Shown here one piece after another: positions 45,061-54,168 of a DNA stretch of 64,000 nt; the first letter of the stretch is position 1; every line of letters begins with the position of its first letter. The stretch lies in the NCBI RefSeq assembly GCF_000959445.1, contig NZ_CP009632.1, forward strand, positions 868,001 through 932,000, in the 5' to 3' direction. The notes beneath the pieces were generated by a model. That model was given only the letters and a program-made list of their open reading frames with translations. It did not search any database and was not told the origin of the DNA. This DNA comes from Burkholderia vietnamiensis LMG 10929 (lineage in GTDB: Bacteria > Pseudomonadota > Gammaproteobacteria > Burkholderiales > Burkholderiaceae). A program made the position numbers and the translations under genes.

Positions 45061-46214
45061 CCTGTACCTGCTGCATGTCCAGCGGCCGGCGCCGCATGCT
45101 GGGCGCATTCGCGGCGCTCGCCGGCGCGGCGGTTGCCGGGCGGCCGGCGACGGCCGCCGAGCCGGGCTCGGTTTCATCGCTTGCATCGGCTTCATCGGCT
45201 TCATCGGCTCCATCCACGCCGCCCGCCGCCCACCCGCGCGCGATCGACATTCACGCGCACTACTACCCGGAGAGCTTCTGCTCGCTGGTCGGCGGCGAAG
45301 GCAAGCGGTTCGGCGGCGCGTTCACCTGCGACGACACGAGCTTCACGTTCCGCACGCCGGCCGGCGGCCTCGGGCCGCTGCCGATGAAGTTCATCGACGT
45401 CGACGCGCGGCTCGCCGACATGGACGCATCCGGCGTCGACGTGCAGGCGCTGTCGCTGAGCGTGCCGATGGCGTACTGGGGCGACCGGCCGTTCAACGCG
45501 AAACTGGCGCGCACCTGGAACACGGCCGCGTCGCACGTGCATCAGCGTCATCCGACGCGCTTCGTCGTGCTCGCGACGCTGCCGATGCTCGATGCGACCG
45601 ACGCGATCGACGAGCTCGAGCGCGCGTCGCAGCTGCCCGGCGTACGCGGCGTCTACATGGGCACCAACATCGACAACCGCGACCTCGACGACCCGCGCTT
45701 CGCGCCGGTCTTCGCCCGCATCGAGCAGCTCGGGCTGCCGGTGTTCCTGCATCCGCAGCAGACGGTCGGAGGCGCGCGGCTCGGCGATTTCTATCTGAGC
45801 AACCTGCTCGGCAATCCGTTCGACACCGCGATCGCCGGCTCGCATCTGATACTCGGCGGCGTGCTGGACCGCCATCCGGCGCTGCATTTCACGCTGCCGC
45901 ATGCGGGCGGCGCGTTGCCGATCCTGGTCGGGCGGCTCGATGCCGGCTGGAGCGTGCGGCCCGAAACGCGCCGGCTCGCGCAGCAGCCGAGCAGCTACCT
46001 GCGGCGCTTCAGCTACGACACCGTGTCGCATTCGGGGCCAGTGCTGAACTTCCTGATCGACACGGTCGGCATCGACCGGCTCGTGCTCGGCAGCGACTAC
46101 TGTTTCGACATGGGCTACGCGCAGCCGGTGCGCTTTCTCGACCGGCTGGACCTCACCGCCGCCCAGCGCGCGATGGTGCTGGGCGGCAATGCCGGCCGGC
46201 TGCTGCGGATCTAG
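45057..46214 (+). CDS. Tat-exported amidohydrolase-2 / ACMSD-like decarboxylase
   Basis: The product has 385 residues. [28 protein letters not shown] is a Tat-type leader with an unusual cysteine cluster before the twin arginines. After a Ser/Ala linker, metal ligands are His66 and His68 in DIHAHYYPE, His in VFLHPQ, His in LPHAGG and Asp in LGSDYCFD. The fold and ending match ACMSD and gamma-resorcylate decarboxylase-like enzymes. Most relatives are cytoplasmic, so export is odd. It overlaps the symporter gene (ATGA) and ends the operon. Confidence 0.85.
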   Translation: MTCTCCMSSGRRRMLGAFAALAGAAVAGRPATAAEPGSVSSLASASSASSAPSTPPAAHPRAIDIHAHYYPESFCSLVGGEGKRFGGAFTCDDTSFTFRTPAGGLGPLPMKFIDVDARLADMDASGVDVQALSLSVPMAYWGDRPFNAKLARTWNTAASHVHQRHPTRFVVLATLPMLDATDAIDELERASQLPGVRGVYMGTNIDNRDLDDPRFAPVFARIEQLGLPVFLHPQQTVGGARLGDFYLSNLLGNPFDTAIAGSHLILGGVLDRHPALHFTLPHAGGALPILVGRLDAGWSVRPETRRLAQQPSSYLRRFSYDTVSHSGPVLNFLIDTVGIDRLVLGSDYCFDMGYAQPVRFLDRLDLTAAQRAMVLGGNAGRLLRI

Positions 46215-46264
46215 GCGCGGGCGTGGCGCGCGCCGCGCCGGGGCCTGTTCACCGGTCCGATGCG

Positions 46265-46290
46265 TTCAGAACGTTTCAGCCGGGCTTCAG
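46265..46290 (+). promoter_or_regulatory. Triple TTCAG direct repeat, molybdenum hydroxylase promoter
   Basis: Three perfect TTCAG copies at 46265, 46275 and 46286, spaced 10 and 11 bp, with TAGACT 21 bp after the last. This is the cleanest copy of the array. The last repeat ends 184 bp before the cytochrome c start. Confidence 0.75.
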
Positions 46291-46474
46291 GCCTTGATCG
46301 CGCCCCGTGCGTAGACTGCCATCCTGAGCCGCCGCGCAGCACCGCGCGTGCGCTCGTCATCGACTGCTGGAGTAATCACATGACCCCTGTCGCCCATCAC
46401 CGGCGCGCGACAACCCGACCCGCACGACACGGCCTGCACGCGTCGTGCGGCGCCCCGACGCGCACGGAGCACGC

Positions 46475-47761
46475 ATGAAGCACAAGCGACTCTGGATCGG
46501 CGCAGCCGGCATCGCGATCGCGGGCATCGCCGTCGCGATCGGCATCATGGTGCGGCCCGCGATCGCGCCGATCGATCCGCCGGCCGCCGCTTCGTTCGAT
46601 CCGCAACTCGTGCGCGCGGGCGCGCGCGTGGTCGCGCTCGGCGATTGCGTCGTGTGCCACACCGCGAAGGACGGCAAGCCGTTCGCCGGCGGCCTGCCGC
46701 TCGCGACGCCGTTCGGCACGATCTACGCGACCAACATCACGCCCGATCCGGACACCGGCATCGGCCGCTGGTCGCGCGACGCGTTCGCCCGCGCGCTGCG
46801 CACCGGCATCGGCCGCAACGGCCAGCCGCTCTACCCGGCGTTCCCGTACATCCATTTCACGCGGATGTCGGACGACGACATCGCCGCAGCCTATGCGTAC
46901 CTGATGACGCGCGAGCCGGTACACGCGAGCGCGCCGGCCAACGACCTGATGTTCCCGCTGAACTTCCGGCCGCTGGTCGCGTTCTGGAACGTGCTGTTCC
47001 TGCGTGAAGGCGCCTATCGCGCCGACCCGGCCCAATCCGCCCAATGGAACCGCGGCAGGATGCTCGTCGATGGCCTCGGCCACTGCGCGTCGTGCCATTC
47101 GCCGCTGAATGCGATCGGCGGCGAACAGGGCGGCCGCGCGTTCGACGGCGGCCTCGTCGACGGCTGGGAAGCGCCGCCGCTCAACGCGCTCGGCCACGCC
47201 GCGCGCCCGTGGACGCAGGCGCAGCTCGTCACGTATCTGCGCACCGGCCGCGCGAGCGAGCACGGCGCCGCAGCGGGGCCGATGCTGCCGGTCACGCGCG
47301 ATCTCGCGACGGTGCCGGCCGACGACGTCGAAGCGATCGCCACGTACATCCTGTCGATCCAGAAACCGGCCGATGCGCGGGCGCGCGACACCGCGTCCGG
47401 GTCGGAACGCATCGCGAAGGACCCGGCCGCGCAGCGCGGCGCCGTGCTGTTCCAGGCATCGTGCGCGCAGTGCCACGGGCCGGGCGCGCCGATGCAGTCG
47501 ATCGGCGAGCGTCCGACGCTCGCGTTCAGCACCGCGCTGAACGCCGATACGCCGCGCAACGCGATCCAGATGATGTTCAACGGCATCGGCTGGCACGGCG
47601 AGGACACGCTGAACTACATGCCGTCGTTCGTCGACCAGTACGACGATGCGCAGATCGCCGATCTCGCCGCGTACGTTCGCGCGGCATACACCGATCGCCC
47701 CGCGTGGACCGGTGCCGACGCGATGGCCGCCAAGCTCAGAAAAGAGGACACCGCTCGATGA
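46475..47761 (+). CDS. Membrane-anchored tri-haem cytochrome c of a molybdenum hydroxylase
   Basis: The product has 428 residues. An N-terminal anchor (LWIGAAGIAIAGIAVAIGIMV) leads to three CxxCH haem sites: CVVCH (58-62), CASCH (204-208) and CAQCH (330-334). This is the architecture of the electron-accepting subunit of alcohol/aldehyde and nicotinate-type dehydrogenases. It sits first in an operon with the 2Fe-2S and Mo subunits, so it should pass electrons from the periplasmic enzyme to the respiratory chain. GGAG precedes the ATG, and the stop overlaps the next start. Confidence 0.92.
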   Translation: MKHKRLWIGAAGIAIAGIAVAIGIMVRPAIAPIDPPAAASFDPQLVRAGARVVALGDCVVCHTAKDGKPFAGGLPLATPFGTIYATNITPDPDTGIGRWSRDAFARALRTGIGRNGQPLYPAFPYIHFTRMSDDDIAAAYAYLMTREPVHASAPANDLMFPLNFRPLVAFWNVLFLREGAYRADPAQSAQWNRGRMLVDGLGHCASCHSPLNAIGGEQGGRAFDGGLVDGWEAPPLNALGHAARPWTQAQLVTYLRTGRASEHGAAAGPMLPVTRDLATVPADDVEAIATYILSIQKPADARARDTASGSERIAKDPAAQRGAVLFQASCAQCHGPGAPMQSIGERPTLAFSTALNADTPRNAIQMMFNGIGWHGEDTLNYMPSFVDQYDDAQIADLAAYVRAAYTDRPAWTGADAMAAKLRKEDTAR

Positions 47762-48258
47762 TCACCCTCACCGTCAACGGCGTGCGGCACACGCTCGACA
47801 TCGATCCATCCACGCCGCTGCTGTACGCGCTGCGCAACGACCTGCACCTGCACGGCGCGAAGTTCGGCTGCGGGCTCGGCCAATGCGGCGCCTGCACCGT
47901 GATCGTCGACGGCAAGCCGACCTTCTCGTGCCTGATGCCGGTCGCCGCGGTCGGTTCGCGCAACGTGCGCACGATCGAAAGCCTCGGCACTGCCGAGCAT
48001 CCCGGGCCGCTGCAGCGCGCGTTCGTCGAGCACCAGGCCGCGCAGTGCGGCTACTGCATCGCCGGCATGATCATGCGCGCGCAGGCGCTGCTCGAGCGCA
48101 ATCCGAAACCGACGGAGCAGGAGCTGCGCACGCACATGGAGCCGAATCTGTGCCGCTGCGGCACGCACATGCGCATTCTCGCGGCCGTGCGCTCGGTCGC
48201 CGGGCTGCCGGCTCCGGAACCGGCTTCCGCTCCCGTCACGATCAGCAAGGCACTGTGA
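47758..48258 (+). CDS. (2Fe-2S) subunit of xanthine dehydrogenase-family enzyme
   Basis: The product has 166 residues. The plant-type 2Fe-2S motif is in GCGLGQCGACTVIVDG and the second cluster in QCGYCIAGMI with NLCRCGTHMRI. Two clusters carry electrons from the molybdopterin subunit. It overlaps the cytochrome gene by four bases and the Mo subunit by one (TGATG), showing tight coupling. There is no signal of its own; such subunits are exported with their Tat-bearing partner. Confidence 0.95.
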   Translation: MITLTVNGVRHTLDIDPSTPLLYALRNDLHLHGAKFGCGLGQCGACTVIVDGKPTFSCLMPVAAVGSRNVRTIESLGTAEHPGPLQRAFVEHQAAQCGYCIAGMIMRAQALLERNPKPTEQELRTHMEPNLCRCGTHMRILAAVRSVAGLPAPEPASAPVTISKAL

Positions 48259-50519
48259 TGAATTCCCACGACGACATCGACGAAGGCCGCCGGCATTTCA
48301 TCGTCTCCGGCGCGCTGTTCGTCGCGTTTACGCTCGCGCCTGCCGCGCGTGCGGCGGCGCAGCTCGTGATCGCCGACGAAGGCGCGGCCGTTCACGTCGC
48401 CAAAGCCACGCAGGCGCTGGCCGGCAGTCTGAAGACGAATCCGCTGCTCGACGCGTGGATCAAGATCGCACCCGACGGCAAGGTGACCGTCTTCACCGGT
48501 AAGGTCGAGCTGGGCACCGGCATTCGCACCGCGTTGCTGCAGGTCGCCGCCGAGCAGCTCGACATGAAGCCGTCGCTGATCACGTTCCTGACGGCCGACA
48601 CCGGCGCGTCGCCCGACGAGGGGTTGACCGCCGGCAGCCACACGATGGCCGACAGCGGCTCCGCGCTGCTGAATGCGGCCGCGCAGGTGCGCGCGCTGCT
48701 GGTCGAGGGCGCGGCGAAGCGCCTGGGCGTCGCTCCGAACACGCTGACCACGGCCGACGCGGTGATCCGCGCGCCCGACGGCCGCACGATGACCTACGGC
48801 GACGCGATCCGCACGGTCGACCTGCACCGCAACGCGGCGCCGACGTCGCCGCTGAAGAATCCGTCGACGTTCGCGGTCATCGGCACGTCGCTGCCGCGCG
48901 TCGACATTCCGAACAAGGTCACGGGCGGCGTCAGCTACGTACAGGACATGCAGCTGCCCGGCATGCTGCACGCGCGCGTCGTGATGCCGCCGGTGTACGA
49001 CGCGAAGCTGCTGTCGTTCGACGAAGCCGCGATCCTGAAGCTGCCGGGCGTCGTGCGGATCGTGCGCAACGGCAGCATGCTCGCGGTGGTCGCCCAGGGC
49101 GAGTGGCAGGCGGTGGTCGCGCAGCGCGCACTGGCCGCCGGCTGCCGCTGGTCGCCGGGCCGCAAGCTGCCCGATCGCGCCACCGTCCACGCGGACCTGA
49201 AGCGGATCTCGACGCAGCGCATCGAAATCGCGAACACGCACGCGACGACGGCGCCGGCCGCGAAGACGCTGAACGCGACGTTCCTGAAGAACTATCTGCT
49301 GCACGGGTCGATCGGGCCGTCGTGTTCGGTCGCGCATCTCGAGAACGGAATGATGACGGTGTGGACCCATTCGCAGGGCGTCTACCCGCTGCGCGATGCG
49401 CTCGCGCAGATGCTGTCGATGCCGAAGGCGAACGTGCGCTGCATCCACACCGAGGGCTCGGGCTGCTACGGCCACAACGGCGCGGACGACGTGGCCGCGC
49501 ACGCCGCGCTGATCGCGGCCGCGCTGCCCGGCAAGCCGATCCGCGTGCAGTGGATGCGCGAGCAGGAACACACGTGGGATCACTTCACGCCGGCGATGGT
49601 GACCGAGGTCAGCGCGTCGCTCGACGCGAGCGGCCGCATCGTCGACTGGAACTACGCGCTGTGGAGCAGCTCGCACAACGAGCGGATCGTCGACGCCGGC
49701 CGGCTGCTGCCCGCGCGCATGCTGGAGCCGCCGTTCGTGCCCGCGCCGTCGACGCCGATGCTGCAGCCCGAAGGCGGCGCCGACCGCAACGCGATCCCGC
49801 TGTACACGCTGCCGAACCAGCACATCGTCAACAACTTCTCGCCGACGATGCCGCTGCAGACCTCCGCAATGCGCTCGCTCGGCGCACACACCAACGTCTG
49901 GGCGATCGAGAGCTTCATGGACGAGCTCGCGCACGCGGCCGGCGTCGATCCGGTCGAGTTCCGGCTGCGCCACATGGACGACCATCGCGCGCGCCAGGTC
50001 ATCAAGCTCGTCGCGACGCACTTCGGCTGGCCGCGGCCGCCGCGCGCGCGCAACCGCGGCGTCGGCTTCGCGTTCGGCAAGTACAAGAACCTGATGGCGT
50101 ACGTCGCGATCGCCGTCGAGGTGTCGATCGTGCCGGAGACGGGGCAGGTCACGCTCGAGCACGCGGAAGCGGCCGTCGACGCCGGCCAGATCGTGTCGCC
50201 GGACGGCATCCGCAACCAGATCGAGGGCGGCATCGTGCAGGCTGCGAGCTGGACGCTGTACGAGGCGCTGAAATACGACACCGAGCGGATCCGCAGCTTC
50301 GACTGGAGCAGTTATCCTATCCTGCGTTTCTCCGCCGCACCGCAAAGCGTGAAGGTGCACCTCGTCAATCGTCCGGGCGCGCCGTTTCTCGGTGCGGCCG
50401 AGGCGTCGATGGGGCCGACCGCCGGCGCACTGGCCAACGCGATCTTCGATGCGACCGGCCAGCGCATGCGGGAGATGCCGTTCGCCGGCGACGCGCTGAG
50501 AAAACGCATCGACGCGTAG
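48258..50519 (+). CDS. Molybdopterin-binding subunit, IorB/isoquinoline 1-oxidoreductase-like
   Basis: The product has 753 residues. A twin-arginine leader EGRRHFIVSGALFVAFTLAP is at 10-29. The body has KIAPDGKVTVFTGKVELGTGIRTALLQVAAEQL, GSGCYGHNGADD and, near the end, GAAEASMGPTAGALANAIFDATG, whose Glu is the catalytic base of this superfamily. Together with the 2Fe-2S and cytochrome c genes it forms a periplasmic three-subunit hydroxylase resembling those for isoquinoline, nicotinate or aldehydes. The substrate cannot be set from sequence. Confidence 0.92.
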   Translation: MNSHDDIDEGRRHFIVSGALFVAFTLAPAARAAAQLVIADEGAAVHVAKATQALAGSLKTNPLLDAWIKIAPDGKVTVFTGKVELGTGIRTALLQVAAEQLDMKPSLITFLTADTGASPDEGLTAGSHTMADSGSALLNAAAQVRALLVEGAAKRLGVAPNTLTTADAVIRAPDGRTMTYGDAIRTVDLHRNAAPTSPLKNPSTFAVIGTSLPRVDIPNKVTGGVSYVQDMQLPGMLHARVVMPPVYDAKLLSFDEAAILKLPGVVRIVRNGSMLAVVAQGEWQAVVAQRALAAGCRWSPGRKLPDRATVHADLKRISTQRIEIANTHATTAPAAKTLNATFLKNYLLHGSIGPSCSVAHLENGMMTVWTHSQGVYPLRDALAQMLSMPKANVRCIHTEGSGCYGHNGADDVAAHAALIAAALPGKPIRVQWMREQEHTWDHFTPAMVTEVSASLDASGRIVDWNYALWSSSHNERIVDAGRLLPARMLEPPFVPAPSTPMLQPEGGADRNAIPLYTLPNQHIVNNFSPTMPLQTSAMRSLGAHTNVWAIESFMDELAHAAGVDPVEFRLRHMDDHRARQVIKLVATHFGWPRPPRARNRGVGFAFGKYKNLMAYVAIAVEVSIVPETGQVTLEHAEAAVDAGQIVSPDGIRNQIEGGIVQAASWTLYEALKYDTERIRSFDWSSYPILRFSAAPQSVKVHLVNRPGAPFLGAAEASMGPTAGALANAIFDATGQRMREMPFAGDALRKRIDA

Positions 50520-50604
50520 CGCGCCGCGCGACGCCCGACCTACCCGCGCCGATGGCGCCGGCGCGCACCGGCGCCACGCGCCCACCGCCTGGAGAACCCC
50601 GACG

Positions 50605-51522
50605 ATGGATACCTTGCTTTCGATGCGCGTGTTCACGCGCATCGTCGAAACCGGCAGCTTCACGCGCGCGTCGGACACCACGGGCCTCACGACGCCGCGC
50701 GTGTCCGCGCTGCTGAGCGCCCTCGAACAGCACCTCGGCTGCCGGCTGCTGAACCGCACCACGCGCCGCATCTCGCTGACCGAGGACGGTCAGGCGTACT
50801 ACGAGCGCTCGGTCGCGGTGCTGCGCGAGATCGACGACATGGAGGCGTCGGTATCGCACGCGCGCAACGTGCCGCGCGGCCGCCTAAAGGTGAACCTGCC
50901 GCCGGCGATGGCGCGGCAGGTCGTGGTGCCGGCGCTGCCGGAGTTTCTCGAAGCGCATCCGGGCATCATGATCGAGCTCGGCGTGACCGACCGGCAGATC
51001 GACCTGGTCGGCGAAGGCGTCGACTGCGTGGTGCGCATCGGTGCGCTCGACGACTCGGGGATGATCGCGAAGCGAATCGGCAGCCTGACCACCTGCACGT
51101 GCGCGTCGCCCGCGTACCTCGCCCGCTTCGGCGAACCCGAGACCGTCGACGATCTCGCGCAGCACGTCGCGGTCAGCCACATCTCGGCCGACACCGGCCG
51201 GCCGCGCGTGTGGGACTACGTGGTCGACGGCGAACCGCGCGTCGTGCAGATGTGCGGCACGGTGGCCGTCAACGATGCGGACAACTACATCGAGTGCGGC
51301 GTGGCCGGCATCGGCCTCATCAAGACGTCGCTGTATCTGGTCGACCCGTACCTGAAGTCGGGGCGGCTGCGCGAAGTGCTGACCGCATTCAACGCGCCGC
51401 CGCGGCCGATCTCGGTGCTGTATCCGCCCAACCGTCACATCCCCGTCAAGCTCAAGGTGTTCGTCGACTGGCTCGCGAGCCAGTTCGAGCGGATTCCCAC
51501 CCTGCAGGGCCAGCGCGGCTGA
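50605..51522 (+). CDS. LysR-family regulator
   Basis: The product has 305 residues. The winged helix is MDTLLSMRVFTRIVETGSFTRASDTTGLTTPRVSALLSALEQHLGCRLLNRTTRRISLTEDG in outline, followed by a CrgA-type effector domain (GRLKVNLPPAMARQVVVPALPEFLEAHPG, DLVGEGVDCVVRIGALDDSGMIAKRIG). The gene follows the hydroxylase operon on the same strand by 85 bp and precedes the MFS gene. It may control either of them. Confidence 0.92.
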   Translation: MDTLLSMRVFTRIVETGSFTRASDTTGLTTPRVSALLSALEQHLGCRLLNRTTRRISLTEDGQAYYERSVAVLREIDDMEASVSHARNVPRGRLKVNLPPAMARQVVVPALPEFLEAHPGIMIELGVTDRQIDLVGEGVDCVVRIGALDDSGMIAKRIGSLTTCTCASPAYLARFGEPETVDDLAQHVAVSHISADTGRPRVWDYVVDGEPRVVQMCGTVAVNDADNYIECGVAGIGLIKTSLYLVDPYLKSGRLREVLTAFNAPPRPISVLYPPNRHIPVKLKVFVDWLASQFERIPTLQGQRG

Positions 51523-51703
51523 ACCCGCGCGGCGCGGCACCTTTGCGTGCCGCGCAACGCTCGATTGCGCGCCCGCTCGATTCCCGTTTTATCGAATGAT
51601 CAATAGTATCGACGGCAATGCGGTGCATCGTCGCCCGCCGGGCCGACAGGCGCTGCCGGCGCGGTGATACGGCGCCCGCCCTTCCCTTTTTCAGGAGTCG
51701 ACC

Positions 51704-52921
51704 ATGTCAGCAGATTCAACGCCGCTCGCGGCGGGCGCGCACGGCGCCAAACTCACGCAGGGGCTGATCCTGCTGTTCGCGTTCAGCTGCGGCGCGATCG
51801 TCGCGAACCTGTACTACGCGCAGCCCATCACCGAACTGATCGCGCCGGGGCTCCACATGTCGGGCGACACGGCGAGCCTGATCGTGTCGCTGACGCAGAT
51901 CGGCTATGCGCTCGGCCTGTTCTTCATCGTGCCGCTCGGCGATCTGCTCGAGAACCGCAAGCTGATGATCGTGACGGCCGTCGTGTCGATCGCGAGCCTC
52001 GCGGCGGCCGCGTTCGTGCACACCGCCGGGCTGTTTCTGGCGATCTCGCTGCTGATCGGCTTCAGCTCGGTGGCGGTCCAGATCCTGGTGCCGCTCGCCG
52101 CGCATCTCGCGCCCGATCATTCGCGCGGCCGCGTGGTCGGCACCATCATGAGCGGGCTGCTGCTCGGCATCCTGCTCGCGCGTCCGCTGTCGAGCGTGGT
52201 CGCCGACGCGTTCGGCTGGCGCTTCGTGTTCGCGGCGGCGGCCGTGCTGATGACGCTCGTCACCGCGGTGCTCGCGCTGACGATTCCGGCGCGCCAGCCC
52301 GACCATCGCGCGACCTACTTCGAGCTGATCGGCTCGCTGCTGCATCTGGTCCGCACGATGCCGATCCTGCGTCACCGCGCGTTCTACCAGGGCCTGATGT
52401 TCGCGTCGTTCAGCCTGTTCTGGACCGCCGTGCCGGTCGAGCTGACGCGCCACTACGGTCTGTCGCAAACGGCGATCGGCGTGTTCGCGCTGGTCGGCGC
52501 GATCGGCGCGACGTCGGCGCCGGTGGCCGGCCGGCTCGCGGACGCCGGCCATACGGTGCGCGCGACGCTGATCGCGCTGATCGCCGGCGCCCTCGCGTAT
52601 GCGATCGCGCTGGTGCACGGCGCGGGCCTCTACGGGCTCGTCGTCACCGGCATCGTGCTCGACTTCGCGGTGCAGATGAACATGGTGCTCGGCCAGCGCG
52701 AGATCTATGCGCTGCATGCGGCGAGCCGCAATCGCCTGAACGCGCTGTACATGACGAGCATCTTCGTCGGCGGCGCGCTCGGCTCGGCGCTCGCGAGCCC
52801 GCTTTACGAACGCGGCGGCTGGCCACTCGTCGCGGCGGTGGCTGGTGTGTTCCCGGTCGTCGCGCTCGCGCACTACCTCGCGATCGGGCGGCCGCATGCG
52901 CGCCGCCACGCCCAAGGCTAA
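51704..52921 (+). CDS. MFS transporter (12 helices)
   Basis: The product has 405 residues with about 12 transmembrane segments. ALGLFFIVPLGDLLENRKLMI is the loop 2-3 signature. The sequence SCGAIVANLYYAQPITELIAPGL at helix 1 is typical of the YnfM/YfcJ-like exporters that often follow LysR genes. AGGAG precedes the ATG. It is co-directional with the Old Yellow Enzyme gene (46 bp further on) and likely shares its transcript. Confidence 0.88.
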   Translation: MSADSTPLAAGAHGAKLTQGLILLFAFSCGAIVANLYYAQPITELIAPGLHMSGDTASLIVSLTQIGYALGLFFIVPLGDLLENRKLMIVTAVVSIASLAAAAFVHTAGLFLAISLLIGFSSVAVQILVPLAAHLAPDHSRGRVVGTIMSGLLLGILLARPLSSVVADAFGWRFVFAAAAVLMTLVTAVLALTIPARQPDHRATYFELIGSLLHLVRTMPILRHRAFYQGLMFASFSLFWTAVPVELTRHYGLSQTAIGVFALVGAIGATSAPVAGRLADAGHTVRATLIALIAGALAYAIALVHGAGLYGLVVTGIVLDFAVQMNMVLGQREIYALHAASRNRLNALYMTSIFVGGALGSALASPLYERGGWPLVAAVAGVFPVVALAHYLAIGRPHARRHAQG

Positions 52922-52967
52922 CGGCGCGGACGTCACCGCGCCCAACATGAAACGAAAGGAGTCCACC

Positions 52968-54080
52968 ATGTCTTCCCTGCTCAGTGCCTACGACCTGCGC
53001 GGCCTCGCGCTGCCCAACCGTGTCGTGATGGGGCCGATGACGCGTTCGCGCGCGCCGTCGCGCGGCCTGCCGACCGAACTGATGGCCGAGTACTACGCGC
53101 AGCGCGCGTCCGCCGGGCTGATCGTGACCGAGGCGACCAACGTCAGCACGGCGTCCGCGGCGTTCGAATCGACGCCCGGGCTGATCGACGATGCGCAGGT
53201 CGCCGGCTGGAAGAAGATCACCGACGCCGTCCATGCGAACGGCGGGCGCATCTTCGCGCAGTTGTGGCACGGCGGGCGCGTCGGCTCGCTGGCGCTGCTC
53301 GACGGCGCCGCGCCGCTGTCGCCGTCGGGCGTGAACGACGACCTCGAGCAGCTGCAGGTGTGGGCGCAGCTGCACAACGGCTATTACACGAAGATCCACG
53401 CGACGCCGTCGCGCGCGATGACGACCGACGAAGTGGTCGCAGCGGTCGCCGAATTCCGCCACGCGGCAATGCAGGCGATGGCCGCGGGCTTCGACGGCGT
53501 CGAGATCCATGCGGCCAACGGCTATCTGCCGCACCAGTTTCTGTCGTCGACGCTGAACCGCCGCGACGATCGCTACGGCGGCTCGGTCGCGAACCGCGCG
53601 CGCTTTCTCGAGGAGATCGTCGACGCGGTGGGCGGCGTGATGCCGCTGAGCCGCGTCGGCGTGCGCGTTTCGCCGTACGCGAAGTACAACAACGTGCGCG
53701 ACGCCGATCCCGATGCGACCTACGCCTACGTCGGGCGCATGCTCGACGACGCGGGCGTCGCCTACCTGCACGCGGCCGACACCAACGGCTGGAGCGGCGA
53801 GCCCGATCTGCCGCGCATCGTCGCGCAGGCGCGCCGCTCGTTCGGCGGCACGCTGATCGTCAACGGCGGCATCGCGCCGGACGCGGCGAACGCGCTGCTC
53901 GATGCGGGCGACGCCGATCTCGTCGCGTTCGCGCGTGCGTATATCGCCAACCCCGATCTCGTCGAGCGCCTCGCGACGCGCGCACCGCTCGCGCAGCCGA
54001 AGTCGAGCGGCTGGTACGGCGGCGACCGCGCCGGTTACGTGGACTATGCGCGGCACGATGCGGCGGAAGCGGGGGTGTAG
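52968..54080 (+). CDS. Old Yellow Enzyme-family alkene reductase
   Basis: The product has 370 residues in a TIM-barrel. LLSAYDLRGLALPNRVVMGPMTRSRA is the conserved first strand, QLWHGGRVG follows, and HAANGYLPHQFLSSTLNRRDDRYGGSVANRARFL carries the ligand-binding His/Asn and the FMN-phosphate region. NemA/XenB-like enzymes reduce activated alkenes or nitro esters. AAAGGAG is at the right distance from ATG 52968. The stop is followed by a G-rich/C-rich inverted repeat. Confidence 0.93.
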   Translation: MSSLLSAYDLRGLALPNRVVMGPMTRSRAPSRGLPTELMAEYYAQRASAGLIVTEATNVSTASAAFESTPGLIDDAQVAGWKKITDAVHANGGRIFAQLWHGGRVGSLALLDGAAPLSPSGVNDDLEQLQVWAQLHNGYYTKIHATPSRAMTTDEVVAAVAEFRHAAMQAMAAGFDGVEIHAANGYLPHQFLSSTLNRRDDRYGGSVANRARFLEEIVDAVGGVMPLSRVGVRVSPYAKYNNVRDADPDATYAYVGRMLDDAGVAYLHAADTNGWSGEPDLPRIVAQARRSFGGTLIVNGGIAPDAANALLDAGDADLVAFARAYIANPDLVERLATRAPLAQPKSSGWYGGDRAGYVDYARHDAAEAGV

Positions 54081-54132
54081 GGATGTGGGGGGCGGAGAGC
54101 GTGCAGTTACCCGTCGCCGCCCGCCCCATCCC
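54080..54132. terminator. Imperfect hairpin between Old Yellow Enzyme and HD-like gene
   Basis: GGGATGTGGGGGGCGG (54080-54095) can pair imperfectly with CCGCCCGCCCCATCCC (54117-54132). No T-tract follows, so termination efficiency is uncertain. It lies between converging genes. Confidence 0.4.
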
Positions 54133-54168
54133 GCGGCAGCCGGCCTTCGCCCGGCCGCACCGACGCCG

